Assembly (NCBI GenBank): GCA_026391315.1
Contig: JAPLDT010000059.1
Location: 1-44,424 of the forward strand
DNA length: 44,424 bases
Direction of reading: 5' to 3'
Source of the DNA: Bacteroidia bacterium
GTDB lineage: Bacteria > Bacteroidota > Bacteroidia > Bacteroidales > Prolixibacteraceae
The notes beneath the pieces were generated by a model. The model had not been told where the DNA came from. It made no database searches and worked only from the letters and a program-made list of their open reading frames with translations. Numbering within the stretch: position 1 is the stretch's first letter; each line of letters opens with the position of its first letter. Of the stretch, positions 26,701 through 34,799 are shown in pieces. Position numbers and translations under genes: made by a program.

Positions 26701-27241
26701 AAAATTCCCGGCAGGAAGTGGTGTTTCAGCGGACGTAACATTGAATCAACTGGAATCATGGACCCGCCTTCCAGATAAGGAAATCAACTATTTTTCAGGA
26801 ACAGGAAGCTACTCCAAAACACTTGTAATTCCAACCAATTCGATTAAAAAAGGAAATCAACTTTATCTCGATTTGGGGAAGGTTCAAGTGATGGCAAATG
26901 TATTTGTCAATGGAAAAAATGCAGGGATAATCTGGAAGCCTCCCTATCGGACCGATATTACATCACTGGTTCATGAAGGTGAAAACAGCCTGAAGATTGA
27001 GGTGGTCAATTTGTGGGTGAACCGACAGATTGGTGATGAGCTTCTGCCCGAAGACAGTGAACGCAATCCCAATGGTACGCTAAAACAAAATACCTGGCCA
27101 GATTGGCTATCGGAAGAAAAACCAAGTCCGACAGGGCGTCATAGCTTTACTACCTGGCGGCTTTGGAAGAAAGATGATGTTTTGCAGGAATCAGGTCTGT
27201 TGGGTCCCGTGACGCTCCGTCAGGTAAAATCGGTGGAATGA
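23765..27241 (+). CDS. GH106 alpha-L-rhamnosidase-family enzyme
   Basis: The 1158-residue protein has a signal peptide (about 1-26) and the GH106 N-terminal pattern (PRPWVYWFW-type segment at 51-59, GIGGVLIMDIN at 79-89, NMTNDAGWTGSGGPW at 127-141). Candidate catalytic glutamates lie in AHIDSWEVGPQNW (Glu451), RFSFESYNTIG (Glu528) and IAGAESFTS (Glu581). The C-terminus has a GH2-like sugar-binding fold (LYLDLGKVQVMANVFVNGK…GIIWKPPYRTDIT). GH106 enzymes remove alpha-L-rhamnose from pectic side chains or other glycans by inversion. It opens the GH106-GH95-GH106 part of the locus. Confidence 0.85.
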   Translation: MMKKYIVHFILLFAAFFLSSMGLSAQHKATSITDSIGSIRKAFLNPPESARPWVYWFWVNSNVSRKGITADLEAMKRVGIGGVLIMDINLNTMDRIPTGSIKFMDGQWKEMFRFAVQEAHRLGLEVNMTNDAGWTGSGGPWITPENAMQTVVSSETPVTGSRLVDTMLPQPPAKGDYYRDIAVMAVRNPDLKVVHMMDAAPSLSISTDEGVSSPAFPTAQNPLKLSFNNTEKLPSLSIRFDSSFTACVLDLTATGLVMDGWFEAVLQVSNDGKEFKSVKTFSLKNGKNSVVFNLVAASRFRIQLLKAHTKQKEVTLSDLEIHPRYHIEYFPLKALFSKSGIFGQSAALSDSAPANVILSQGNVINLTENMDVRGHLKWNAPAGKWIILRIGHTFTGVNNGPAPLEGTGPECDKLSKEGIRKNFDGMMKKLVELVGPDAGKTLVTAHIDSWEVGPQNWTKNMPEEFKKRRGYDIVPFLPVFTGRVIGDLQITERFMWDLRKTISELMVENYVAEMQKLCHEHGLRFSFESYNTIGNDLDAANWTDEPMSEFWTRNDGDWYFDKVKGMSSAAHLNNRPIAGAESFTSAEEERWLLHPANIKAIGDRFLCDGVNRFVFHRFAMQPWLNRKPGMSMGPYGLHYERTQTWWEYSLPWHSYLTRCQYLLRQGTFVSDVLNLQPEETIYRYKILPITGYDYDACSPDAFQRVKVSDGKLIDGSGNSHRLLVLTHTGTMTESTLRHIRDLVVQGASVLGDPPLATPGLTDYPKADVKLTAMVEELWGTRVEHIKERKVGKGRVFQNISPEEALSRIGLVSDFVSDKKLRYIHRKINDSDVYFVANGADSTIVANCTFRVTGKRPSLWDPETGKTKALRTYATTGEGTIRIPVLLGPAGSVFVVFSPKTDSDPKRVVKITCNGETLLQDGIASRDIKNENFKAGIFDVLSGKISFPGSYIFTKADGEKLTVNSSSELKPMVVSGPWKLKFPAGSGVSADVTLNQLESWTRLPDKEINYFSGTGSYSKTLVIPTNSIKKGNQLYLDLGKVQVMANVFVNGKNAGIIWKPPYRTDITSLVHEGENSLKIEVVNLWVNRQIGDELLPEDSERNPNGTLKQNTWPDWLSEEKPSPTGRHSFTTWRLWKKDDVLQESGLLGPVTLRQVKSVE

Positions 27242-27401
27242 TGACAATTATTCTTTGATGACCACCAAGAGTGCAATAGAGTTTACTCACAGATAAAACA
27301 TACTCCGATAAGTGTGCTATTCTCGACTGTTCAATTTTCATTAAAAAGATGGACACCGAACTTCTAAACTAACAGTCAATGAATTGATTAAAAGATATGC
27401 T

Positions 27402-29780
27402 ATGATAAGAAATGTTATTTTGTGTATTTGGTGCATCCTATTGTTTGGTTGCAGCGAAATGCCGATGACGAAAAAGTATGTTTTGTGGTTTTCGGAACCG
27501 GGAACAAAATGGGAAGAGGCCATCCCTATCGGAAACGGACGTCTGGGAGCCATGGTACAAGGAGGTATTAAGCGGGATATCTGGAGTCTGAATGAAGAGA
27601 CGCTTTGGGCGGGTGAACCGAAGGACAAGCAAAACTATGAAGCTCACAAATTCCTTCCTGAAATCCGGTCTTTGCTCAATGAGCGAAAAACTAAGGAAGC
27701 CGAAAAATTAATAGCTGAGCACTTGCAGAGCCCATGGTGTCAATGTTACCAACCTGTTGGCGATCTGATATTGGATTTTGATCATCCTCAGAAAATCTCA
27801 GGATACCGGCGGGAACTTAACATGGATAATGGTTTGGTGGAAATCACCTATCAGGCAGGGAATGTCACCTATACCCGCGAAGTATTTGCCTCTTACCCCG
27901 ACAATGTTTTGGTGGCCCGAATCCATGCCTCCCGAAAAGGAGCATTGAACTTCTCTGTTTCACTCAACAGTCAGCTTCCCTATCAGGTTTCGGCTTCCGG
28001 AAATGACCTGAAACTTGAAGGAAGGGCGCCCAGTAATGCCCCCCATCTTCTCTTCGCTAACGCCGCGATGAAGAATGAGTTTGAAGAGAGAAAAGGGATG
28101 CGTTTTCAGGCACAGGCCCGTATTCTGCCTACTGGAGGACAAATCACCTGCGATAATGGTATAATGACCGTTAAAGGTGCTGACGAGGTGGTTATCTTGT
28201 TGGCGATACAGACCAGCTATAACGGTTTCGACAAAAATCCTTATACTGAAGGGAAAGAATACAAGACTCTCTGCTCGGGTGATATCGATAAAGCCGTTAA
28301 AAAGGGATTCAATCAGTTGAAAAGGGCACACATTAACGATTATGTAAATCTTTTTGGGCGAATGGATATCGATTTAGGAACAGACAGTGCTGCACTTAAA
28401 CCGTTGCAGGAACGAATTAAAAACTACAAGGCAGGAAAGGATCCCAACCTGGCAGCACTCTACTTTCAGTTCGGAAGGTACCTGCTCATCTCCTCTTCCC
28501 GACCGGGGACAAAAGCGGCAACGCTTCAGGGCATCTGGAACAAAGACTTGCGTCCGGCGTGGAGTTCCAACTATACAATGGATTGCAATGTTGAGATAAA
28601 CTATTGGCCGGTTAACCTGGCCAATCTGGCCGAATGTCATCTGCCATTGGTCGATTTGATTAAAGATCTTTCCGTTGACGGAGCAAAGACTGCTAAAAAC
28701 ATCTATGGAGCCCGGGGTTGGGTAGCAGGTGTCAATGCTGATATCTGGCGCAATACCTCTCCGGAAGGAGGCAGCGGTTTTTGGAATATTTATCAGGTTG
28801 CCGGCGCATGGCTTGCCCATCATTTGTGGGAGCAGTACCTGTTTACCCTGGATAAAGCTTATCTGGCCGATGTATGGCCAACAATGAAAGGTACAGCTTT
28901 GTTTTTTGTTGATGCACTTCAGAAAGACCCCAAAACCGGATGGCTGGTGACCAATCCTTCCATGTCGTTCGAAAATAATTACATCCGTCCCGACGGAGTG
29001 GTTGGATGGGCCTGCCTGGGGGCTACACAGGATATGCAGATCATTCGAAGCCTTTTCAACTACTGCATTGAGGCATCCAGGATATTGGGAAAAGATAGGG
29101 AGTTTGCCGATCAACTATCCTCCCTGTTACCTCAATTACCTCCTATGATGGTTGATCCTGCAACAGGGCAATTGCAGGAGTGGCTTGATCCATGGCAACC
29201 AGCAAATCCATTAAATGGTCAGGTAGCTCATGGGTGGGGTTTGGCACCCGGTCATCTGATCTCAATTCGAAAAACGCCTGAATTGGCCATAGCCATTCGC
29301 AAAACTATTGAGTTTCGCAAACCTGGCGAGGCTTATAACTCCGGATCGTGGACAGGGGCATTTCCGGCAAATTTCTTTGCTCGTCTCGAAAACGGAGTAG
29401 AACTTCAAAAAGTATTGGACCGCCATTTTAAACTGGCACTCTTCCCAAACTTTACCAGCAAATTTTTCGATAAATACTGGGAGATCGATGGCAATCTGGG
29501 AATCACGGCCGCACTAGGGGAAATGTTGATGCAGAGTCATGACGGTGAAATAAATCTTTTGCCGGCCCTTTCTCCAGCCTTTCCAACCGGCAGTGTAAGA
29601 GGACTGTGTGCCCGCGGTAATTTTGAAGTGAACATTGCCTGGGAAAATAGGGCACTTAAAAGTGCTGATGTCCTATCTAAATCAGGAGGTCACTGCACAG
29701 TCCGTTATAAAGAAAAAACGATTGAACTTTTAACTGAAAAGGGAAAAACTTATCACTTGTCGCAAAACTTAATCAAGTAA
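27402..29780 (+). CDS. GH95 alpha-L-fucosidase/galactosidase-family lipoprotein
   Basis: The 792-residue protein starts MIRNVILCIWCILLFGCSEM, a lipoprotein signal with Cys17 in LFGC. It shows the GH95 pattern: EEAIPIGNGRLGAMVQGG and NEETLWAG in the N-terminal beta domain, the NVEINYWPVNLANLAECH catalytic loop near residue 395, GGSGFWNIYQVAGAWLAHHLWE, and WEIDGNLGITAALGEMLMQS near 690. GH95 enzymes are inverting alpha-1,2-L-fucosidases or alpha-L-galactosidases; the sequence alone does not separate them. The frame is open from a TTG at 27384, but ATG 27402 gives the signal. Its stop is 6 nt before the next GH gene, so the two share a transcript. Confidence 0.88.
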   Translation: MIRNVILCIWCILLFGCSEMPMTKKYVLWFSEPGTKWEEAIPIGNGRLGAMVQGGIKRDIWSLNEETLWAGEPKDKQNYEAHKFLPEIRSLLNERKTKEAEKLIAEHLQSPWCQCYQPVGDLILDFDHPQKISGYRRELNMDNGLVEITYQAGNVTYTREVFASYPDNVLVARIHASRKGALNFSVSLNSQLPYQVSASGNDLKLEGRAPSNAPHLLFANAAMKNEFEERKGMRFQAQARILPTGGQITCDNGIMTVKGADEVVILLAIQTSYNGFDKNPYTEGKEYKTLCSGDIDKAVKKGFNQLKRAHINDYVNLFGRMDIDLGTDSAALKPLQERIKNYKAGKDPNLAALYFQFGRYLLISSSRPGTKAATLQGIWNKDLRPAWSSNYTMDCNVEINYWPVNLANLAECHLPLVDLIKDLSVDGAKTAKNIYGARGWVAGVNADIWRNTSPEGGSGFWNIYQVAGAWLAHHLWEQYLFTLDKAYLADVWPTMKGTALFFVDALQKDPKTGWLVTNPSMSFENNYIRPDGVVGWACLGATQDMQIIRSLFNYCIEASRILGKDREFADQLSSLLPQLPPMMVDPATGQLQEWLDPWQPANPLNGQVAHGWGLAPGHLISIRKTPELAIAIRKTIEFRKPGEAYNSGSWTGAFPANFFARLENGVELQKVLDRHFKLALFPNFTSKFFDKYWEIDGNLGITAALGEMLMQSHDGEINLLPALSPAFPTGSVRGLCARGNFEVNIAWENRALKSADVLSKSGGHCTVRYKEKTIELLTEKGKTYHLSQNLIK

Positions 29781-29786
29781 ATACAG

Positions 29787-32700
29787 ATGAAAAATTGTAT
29801 AATTTGTCTATTCATAGTATTTCTGTTGATTTCTTTCCATTCAACAGCACAAACCAGGTTGCCTGTAGGTTATTCGGATCGAAGTCAGGTACTCGATGTT
29901 TTACCTGGATTCATCCATCCTCCAAAAGGTTATGGCGAAGTCCCTTTTTATTGGTGGCAGGGCGATACACTTACCCATGAGCGCCTTCTTTGGCAACTGG
30001 ATCAACTAAAAAACAAAGGAATACCCAGCCTGCAAATCAATTATAGCCACACTGATTCCGGCGGCGTTGCGTCGTCTGGTCTGTCGAATCCGAGCAAACC
30101 GGCGCTTTATACAGATGCCTGGTGGAAACTTTTTAAATGGTTTGCTGCTGAAGCTCAAAAGCGGGACATGACCGTTAGTCTGAGTGATTATACGCTTGGT
30201 ATTGGTCAGGGATTTTCAATGGATGAGGCAATAAAACAAAATCCTGAATTAAACGGCTCAGAATTAAAGGAGTACACAAAAGTTCTTACAGGAGCAGGAA
30301 ACCTGGATGTGCCTGAAAATCTTCTTACGCTCACCGCATTTAAAATTGGGAAAGACAGCTCTCCAATCATTGAGACCAGAAAAGATCTGCTTTCCAGGGT
30401 AAAAGGCAACAGTTTGATTTACAATTTTGGGAACGAAACATGGAGGATGATAGGTGTATTTTCTGAACGGTTGGTTCCCTCCTACGATCCCATGCACCCG
30501 CAAAGCGGAAGGGCTTATAATCACTATTTTTTCGAAAAATTTGAAAAAGCGTTGGCAACGAAGGGTGCCGGAGCACTCAATTTCTTCTTTTCTGATGAAT
30601 TAAACTTCAGAGTCAGCGGAAATCTATGGGATAGTTACTTCGCCCAAGAGTTCAAAAAGCGCAAAGGCTACGACGTAATCCCTTATCTTGATGCTTTATA
30701 TGTTAATATTGGGCCAATCACGCCAAAAATTAAACTCGATTACAACGATGTAATTGTGAGCCTCAGTGAAGAAAATTTCTTCAAACCCGTCTATCAATGG
30801 CATCAGGACAGAGGAATGATCTTTGGATGCGATCATGGTGGACGTGGAAAGCAAGTAACAGAGTTTGGTGATTACTTCCGCACACAACGGTGGAATCAGG
30901 GACCGGGTTCAGACCAGTCGCAACTATCAAAAGATATCATTAAGGCCAAAGTTGCTTCATCTATAGCTCACCTGTACAACCGCCCGCGAGTCTGGCTCGA
31001 AGGTTTTCACAGCAGTGGTTGGGGCACAAGTTCAGCTGATGTCACAGATGCTATTTTCGGCAATTTCGTGGCAGGTTATAACCTCTTGTCGTTTCATGGT
31101 TTGTACTATTCAACTCAAGGAGGTTGGTGGGAATGGGCGCCACCATGTAATCATTTCCGGATGCCTTATTGGAAACATATTGATCCGCTAATGAATTGCA
31201 TTCAACGGCTATCGTATCTATTGTCACAAGGTTATCACAATTGCGATGTGGCAATCATGTATCCTGTCGAACCGGTAATTGCCGAAATGGACGGCAAAAA
31301 ATCAGTGGACATCGCTTTTGAAACCGGGAAGCAGCTTTATAACAATGGGATAGACTTTGATTTTATTGATTTTGAATCCTTGGCACGTTCTAAGGTAAAA
31401 AATGGTGAATTGAATATTTCCGGTGAAAAATATAAGGTGCTGATTGTTCCTTCGATGAAAGCAATCCGTTATGCTTCTCTCAAAAAATTGGAAGAATTTA
31501 AAAAAGCAGGGGGAGTCATTGTAAATATTGGTAAAATTCCTGAAGCAACAGAAAAAAATGGTACGAATGACGTGGAAATTACGAAACTCGTCGCAGACAT
31601 TTTTTCTGAAAGACAAAAGTTGATTCAATGCGACGATGCGAAAGCCGTACCTTCAGCTATTTCAGGAAAATATTCGCCCGATTTTAAAATACTGACCGAT
31701 CTGAAAGAGCGTCCTTACGTGATGCACCGGATTATTGGGAATCGCGATGTATATGCACTATACAAACTTCCGGAAGGAAGCAAATGTTTTTTCAAAGCCA
31801 AAGGTTCGGTTCAATTATGGAATCCCTGGAATGGCGAGATAACTTCACTCTCCCAATTTGCTGTTCAAACAAATGAAGGGACAGAAGTAACTTTACCACT
31901 GTCTGACAAAGAAATTCAGATTATCGTTTTTGATTCAGAAAACAGAGCATGCAAAAACGTTATGACACGGGATAAAGTCATCAAACAAATTGATCTCGGC
32001 AGTACCTGGGAATTTGAATTGAAGCCTTCGCTCGACAATCAATGGGGAGATTTTCAGCTTCCAGCAAAGAATGAATTGTTAGGTGCTCAGGTACGTCAAA
32101 TCTATTTTAGTGAGAACAAAGAATATGCCGGAGGAAAACTCACTTTGGATAAGACCTGGAAAAGTGTCACTTGTGCATTTGGAACGCAATTTCTTAAACT
32201 TGGAGCATTACCCGATGCGCCATCGGAGGCAGAATTATTAACGATGATCCCTCAAAAAAGGACAGATGAAGTTGAAATTTCAGGTAAAAAATACCGGTTC
32301 GAAGAATATGGTTTTTCCTGGAAACAGGGTGTGGAAGGAGACCCCGGGCACCAGGGCTACCATGGCTTAAAAGGGAAAATGTATGATAATTTCATCCGTT
32401 TAGGTGCTTTAAAAAATGTGAAAATGTCGAAAACAAGAGTGCCAGAACCCGATGGAACATACTACCTGCTTTTCACCTCTGTCATTGCTCCTTATGATGG
32501 CACTTTTGATTTACTTACTGGTGATATAAAACCAGCTATTTTAATTGTAAATAATTCAAAAACAGACATAAACAGCAAAATAATTTCATTAAAAAAAGGA
32601 GCTAATCCGATAGTAATGATGTATAATAAGGCTTGCGAAACCTTCCTTGTCGTTCGCAAACCCGGAGTACCACGTCCTGAAAAAATGCAGGTTTCAATGT

Positions 32701-33389
32701 GCTGGTACGGGGATTATGGTGTGTTGCCTTTCGATTGTTCCTACGAAAACAATTCCTCAGGACTATTTGCTTTTGAATCAGCTCCGGCCTTACGTTCATT
32801 AACTTTTGCCGCCTACGGGAAAGTGACTACCTGGATGGATGGAATTCAAATACCGACCATACCCGGAGAAAAGCAACCCGATGGATTAACGAGTTATAGC
32901 GTGAATTTAAACAAATCAAAACCAACAAGTTCGCAAGTAGTTTTAAAAATCGATTACCAGCCGGGGTATTGTGGTGCAGGTGCAATTCCGCAATATATCG
33001 AACAGCAATGTGGTAAAGGTTCCATCAATTTGGGTGACTGGTCAAAAATTGATGGTTTAAAAGCCTATTCCGGTGGTGCCTGGTACCGAAAAACCATAGA
33101 TATCGATGCCCTGGATTTAAAGAACAGATTGGAAATTGACCTTGGTGATCTGGTATCTTCAGCTGAATTGTTTATCAATAGCAAGAGTGTCGGTATCAAA
33201 CTTTCACCACCTTGGAAATTCAATATTACTCCATTCGTTCAACAAGGTGAAAATAAAATAGAAATACTAATATACAATACTTTAGCGAATAATTACACAT
33301 CGATTCCAACAATGTATAGGGGTGAAATAAAATCAGGATTAATCGGACCGGTAAAATTAAGATTGATCAATATTTCTATTTCAACTTGA
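29787..33389 (+). CDS. Large GH106-like exported glycoside hydrolase, divergent
   Basis: The 1200-residue protein has a signal peptide (about 1-22) and a GH106-like catalytic region (VPFYWWQGD at 52-60, the LSDYTLGIGQGFSMDEA segment at 132-147, NFFFSDELNF with Glu271, RPRVWLEGFHSSGWG with a glutamate near 405). The middle has the GH106-type hydrolase lid and beta domains; the C-terminus has a GH2-like sugar-binding fold (LEIDLGDLVSSAELFINSKSVG). It differs clearly from the other GH106 in this window, and the glycine-rich NDAGWTGSGGPW motif is replaced. A rhamnosidase role is inferred, not certain. Confidence 0.7.
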   Translation: MKNCIICLFIVFLLISFHSTAQTRLPVGYSDRSQVLDVLPGFIHPPKGYGEVPFYWWQGDTLTHERLLWQLDQLKNKGIPSLQINYSHTDSGGVASSGLSNPSKPALYTDAWWKLFKWFAAEAQKRDMTVSLSDYTLGIGQGFSMDEAIKQNPELNGSELKEYTKVLTGAGNLDVPENLLTLTAFKIGKDSSPIIETRKDLLSRVKGNSLIYNFGNETWRMIGVFSERLVPSYDPMHPQSGRAYNHYFFEKFEKALATKGAGALNFFFSDELNFRVSGNLWDSYFAQEFKKRKGYDVIPYLDALYVNIGPITPKIKLDYNDVIVSLSEENFFKPVYQWHQDRGMIFGCDHGGRGKQVTEFGDYFRTQRWNQGPGSDQSQLSKDIIKAKVASSIAHLYNRPRVWLEGFHSSGWGTSSADVTDAIFGNFVAGYNLLSFHGLYYSTQGGWWEWAPPCNHFRMPYWKHIDPLMNCIQRLSYLLSQGYHNCDVAIMYPVEPVIAEMDGKKSVDIAFETGKQLYNNGIDFDFIDFESLARSKVKNGELNISGEKYKVLIVPSMKAIRYASLKKLEEFKKAGGVIVNIGKIPEATEKNGTNDVEITKLVADIFSERQKLIQCDDAKAVPSAISGKYSPDFKILTDLKERPYVMHRIIGNRDVYALYKLPEGSKCFFKAKGSVQLWNPWNGEITSLSQFAVQTNEGTEVTLPLSDKEIQIIVFDSENRACKNVMTRDKVIKQIDLGSTWEFELKPSLDNQWGDFQLPAKNELLGAQVRQIYFSENKEYAGGKLTLDKTWKSVTCAFGTQFLKLGALPDAPSEAELLTMIPQKRTDEVEISGKKYRFEEYGFSWKQGVEGDPGHQGYHGLKGKMYDNFIRLGALKNVKMSKTRVPEPDGTYYLLFTSVIAPYDGTFDLLTGDIKPAILIVNNSKTDINSKIISLKKGANPIVMMYNKACETFLVVRKPGVPRPEKMQVSMCWYGDYGVLPFDCSYENNSSGLFAFESAPALRSLTFAAYGKVTTWMDGIQIPTIPGEKQPDGLTSYSVNLNKSKPTSSQVVLKIDYQPGYCGAGAIPQYIEQQCGKGSINLGDWSKIDGLKAYSGGAWYRKTIDIDALDLKNRLEIDLGDLVSSAELFINSKSVGIKLSPPWKFNITPFVQQGENKIEILIYNTLANNYTSIPTMYRGEIKSGLIGPVKLRLINISIST

Positions 33390-33478
33390 ATCCAAAATTC
33401 AAATAACAAAGTGGCGATGATTGCTGTAGTAAATCGTGAAATTCTCAACAGATCTATTTTCTGCACCTGAACTGAAGC

Positions 33479-33518
33479 AAAAAAAACTTCCGCGAAATAC
33501 CCTTAATATCCGCGGAAG
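33479..33518 (-). terminator. Intrinsic terminator for the minus-strand lipoprotein gene
   Basis: CTTCCGCG (33487-33494) and CGCGGAAG (33511-33518) form an 8-bp stem. On the minus strand it is followed by eight T residues (A tract at 33479-33486), as expected for an intrinsic terminator of the gene ending at 33556. It may also slow plus-strand readthrough from the GH106-like gene. Confidence 0.75.
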
Positions 33519-33555
33519 AATTGAAACTCTATAATTAAGAAAAAACTTGTTTTAC

Positions 33556-34632
33556 TTACCTTTTGTAATAAATGTCGTAGGCTAACCAGTCAACTACATA
33601 TGCTGCGAAGTAAACCTGGTGAAGGGAGGTAAACAGTGTTGAAATGTCAGTAATTGATTTGCCAATTAAAGCAGATACAGTAGAGACTGTCCCATCAGCG
33701 AAGGTAATCTGAATATCGCGCTTGTTGGTAATTGAATGTTCCGATTCCTCATTTTCATCATTATCGATGATGGTAACAACTGCTTTTGAATCCAATACCC
33801 CATTGACATAAACTTCTGCCGGTGAGCCATATTTTCTAACAATTTTTACATTACCGATGGTCAGGATATATTGGTGTTCGCGACCAAATTTGGCTGTATC
33901 TTTCTTGATCGTAAGCAACTTCTCTTGATATAAGATACCGCCGGTTTTAAGGATAGTGAAGCTTGAGACAGTCGTATCGCCGGATGAATATAGATATTTA
34001 GCGGTATATCCGTTGGTGAAATCGAATTGGGAAGCATATTGTGTGTTGTGATTAGGGCTTACAAGCGACTTGATACTTAAACCACCAGCTATTACGTTAT
34101 CAATGCTGATATTGGCAACATTCAGGTAGTCATAATCATGGTAATTGTTGTAATTGTTATGGTAGTCAGATACAGAAATGGAGAAATTGTTGGTCAGTGT
34201 TGAATCTGCCTTATGATATTCTCTCAAATCATGCGAATTTTTCAGTTTACTCAAGGGCAAATTCACCACAATGTTACCGGGAGATGCACTTTTCGTAAAA
34301 AAGCGGATAAGTGGATAATGACTGCTTTCTTCCGTCTTTAGCGCCTTATAATCATACACTCCTTTTACAAGAGATAATGGAATCAGTGCACTATAACCGG
34401 TGGTTGTTGTCATCATCGTTCCTGACTTCAGTGTTGATCCACTGCTGACGCTCAAGAGCTGAAATGCCTGTAAAGCCGAAATGTCTGTTATTGCACTGTT
34501 TAAATTCTGGGTACTACTGGTCAATGCATCTTTAAGGGGAATTTGCGAAGAACCAGTTTCAGTCTTTGAGCAGCTCAGTACCAGCAAACTCAAAAGAAAA
34601 AATCCTGATAATTTAAATGCTACGTTTTTCAT
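33556..34632 (-). CDS. Hypothetical lipoprotein
   Basis: I do not recognise this 358-residue protein. It has a clear lipoprotein signal (MKNVAFKLSGFFLLSLLVLS then Cys21 in VLSCSK), so it should be anchored to a membrane, probably the outer one. The rest is rich in Ser, Thr and beta-forming segments, with a Tyr/Asn/His/Asp patch at about 156-168 (YHNNYNNYHDYDYL) and a C-terminal ITFADGTVSTVSALIGKSI segment. There is no enzyme motif. It lies downstream of the Nramp-like gene on the same strand but has its own promoter and terminator, so it is probably a single-gene unit. Confidence 0.8.
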   Translation of the reverse strand: MKNVAFKLSGFFLLSLLVLSCSKTETGSSQIPLKDALTSSTQNLNSAITDISALQAFQLLSVSSGSTLKSGTMMTTTTGYSALIPLSLVKGVYDYKALKTEESSHYPLIRFFTKSASPGNIVVNLPLSKLKNSHDLREYHKADSTLTNNFSISVSDYHNNYNNYHDYDYLNVANISIDNVIAGGLSIKSLVSPNHNTQYASQFDFTNGYTAKYLYSSGDTTVSSFTILKTGGILYQEKLLTIKKDTAKFGREHQYILTIGNVKIVRKYGSPAEVYVNGVLDSKAVVTIIDNDENEESEHSITNKRDIQITFADGTVSTVSALIGKSITDISTLFTSLHQVYFAAYVVDWLAYDIYYKR

Positions 34633-34683
34633 TGTTCTACTTATTAATTGATGTAATTTTTACTAATTGTCTATTTACTAATT

Positions 34684-34691
34684 CAAAGCTA
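34684..34691 (-). promoter_or_regulatory. Candidate -7 element for lipoprotein gene
   Basis: On the minus strand the sequence is TAGCTTTG, matching TAnnTTTG, with a predicted leader of about 45 nt. No clear -33 element. Confidence 0.45.
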
Positions 34692-34799
34692 AATCGACTT
34701 ACATCAAAATAAAAAGAGTCTAAGCATAAAGAGGGTTGCATTCATTCAATTCCCCTATTTGCTCAATGAAAAATAGAATTGCTTATATAATTTTAAATA

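Noticed and set aside
28374-29114. 246-codon open frame antisense to the GH95 gene
   Set aside because: It lies wholly within the strongly conserved GH95 coding region, has no recognisable domain and no promoter; it is a shadow of codon bias.
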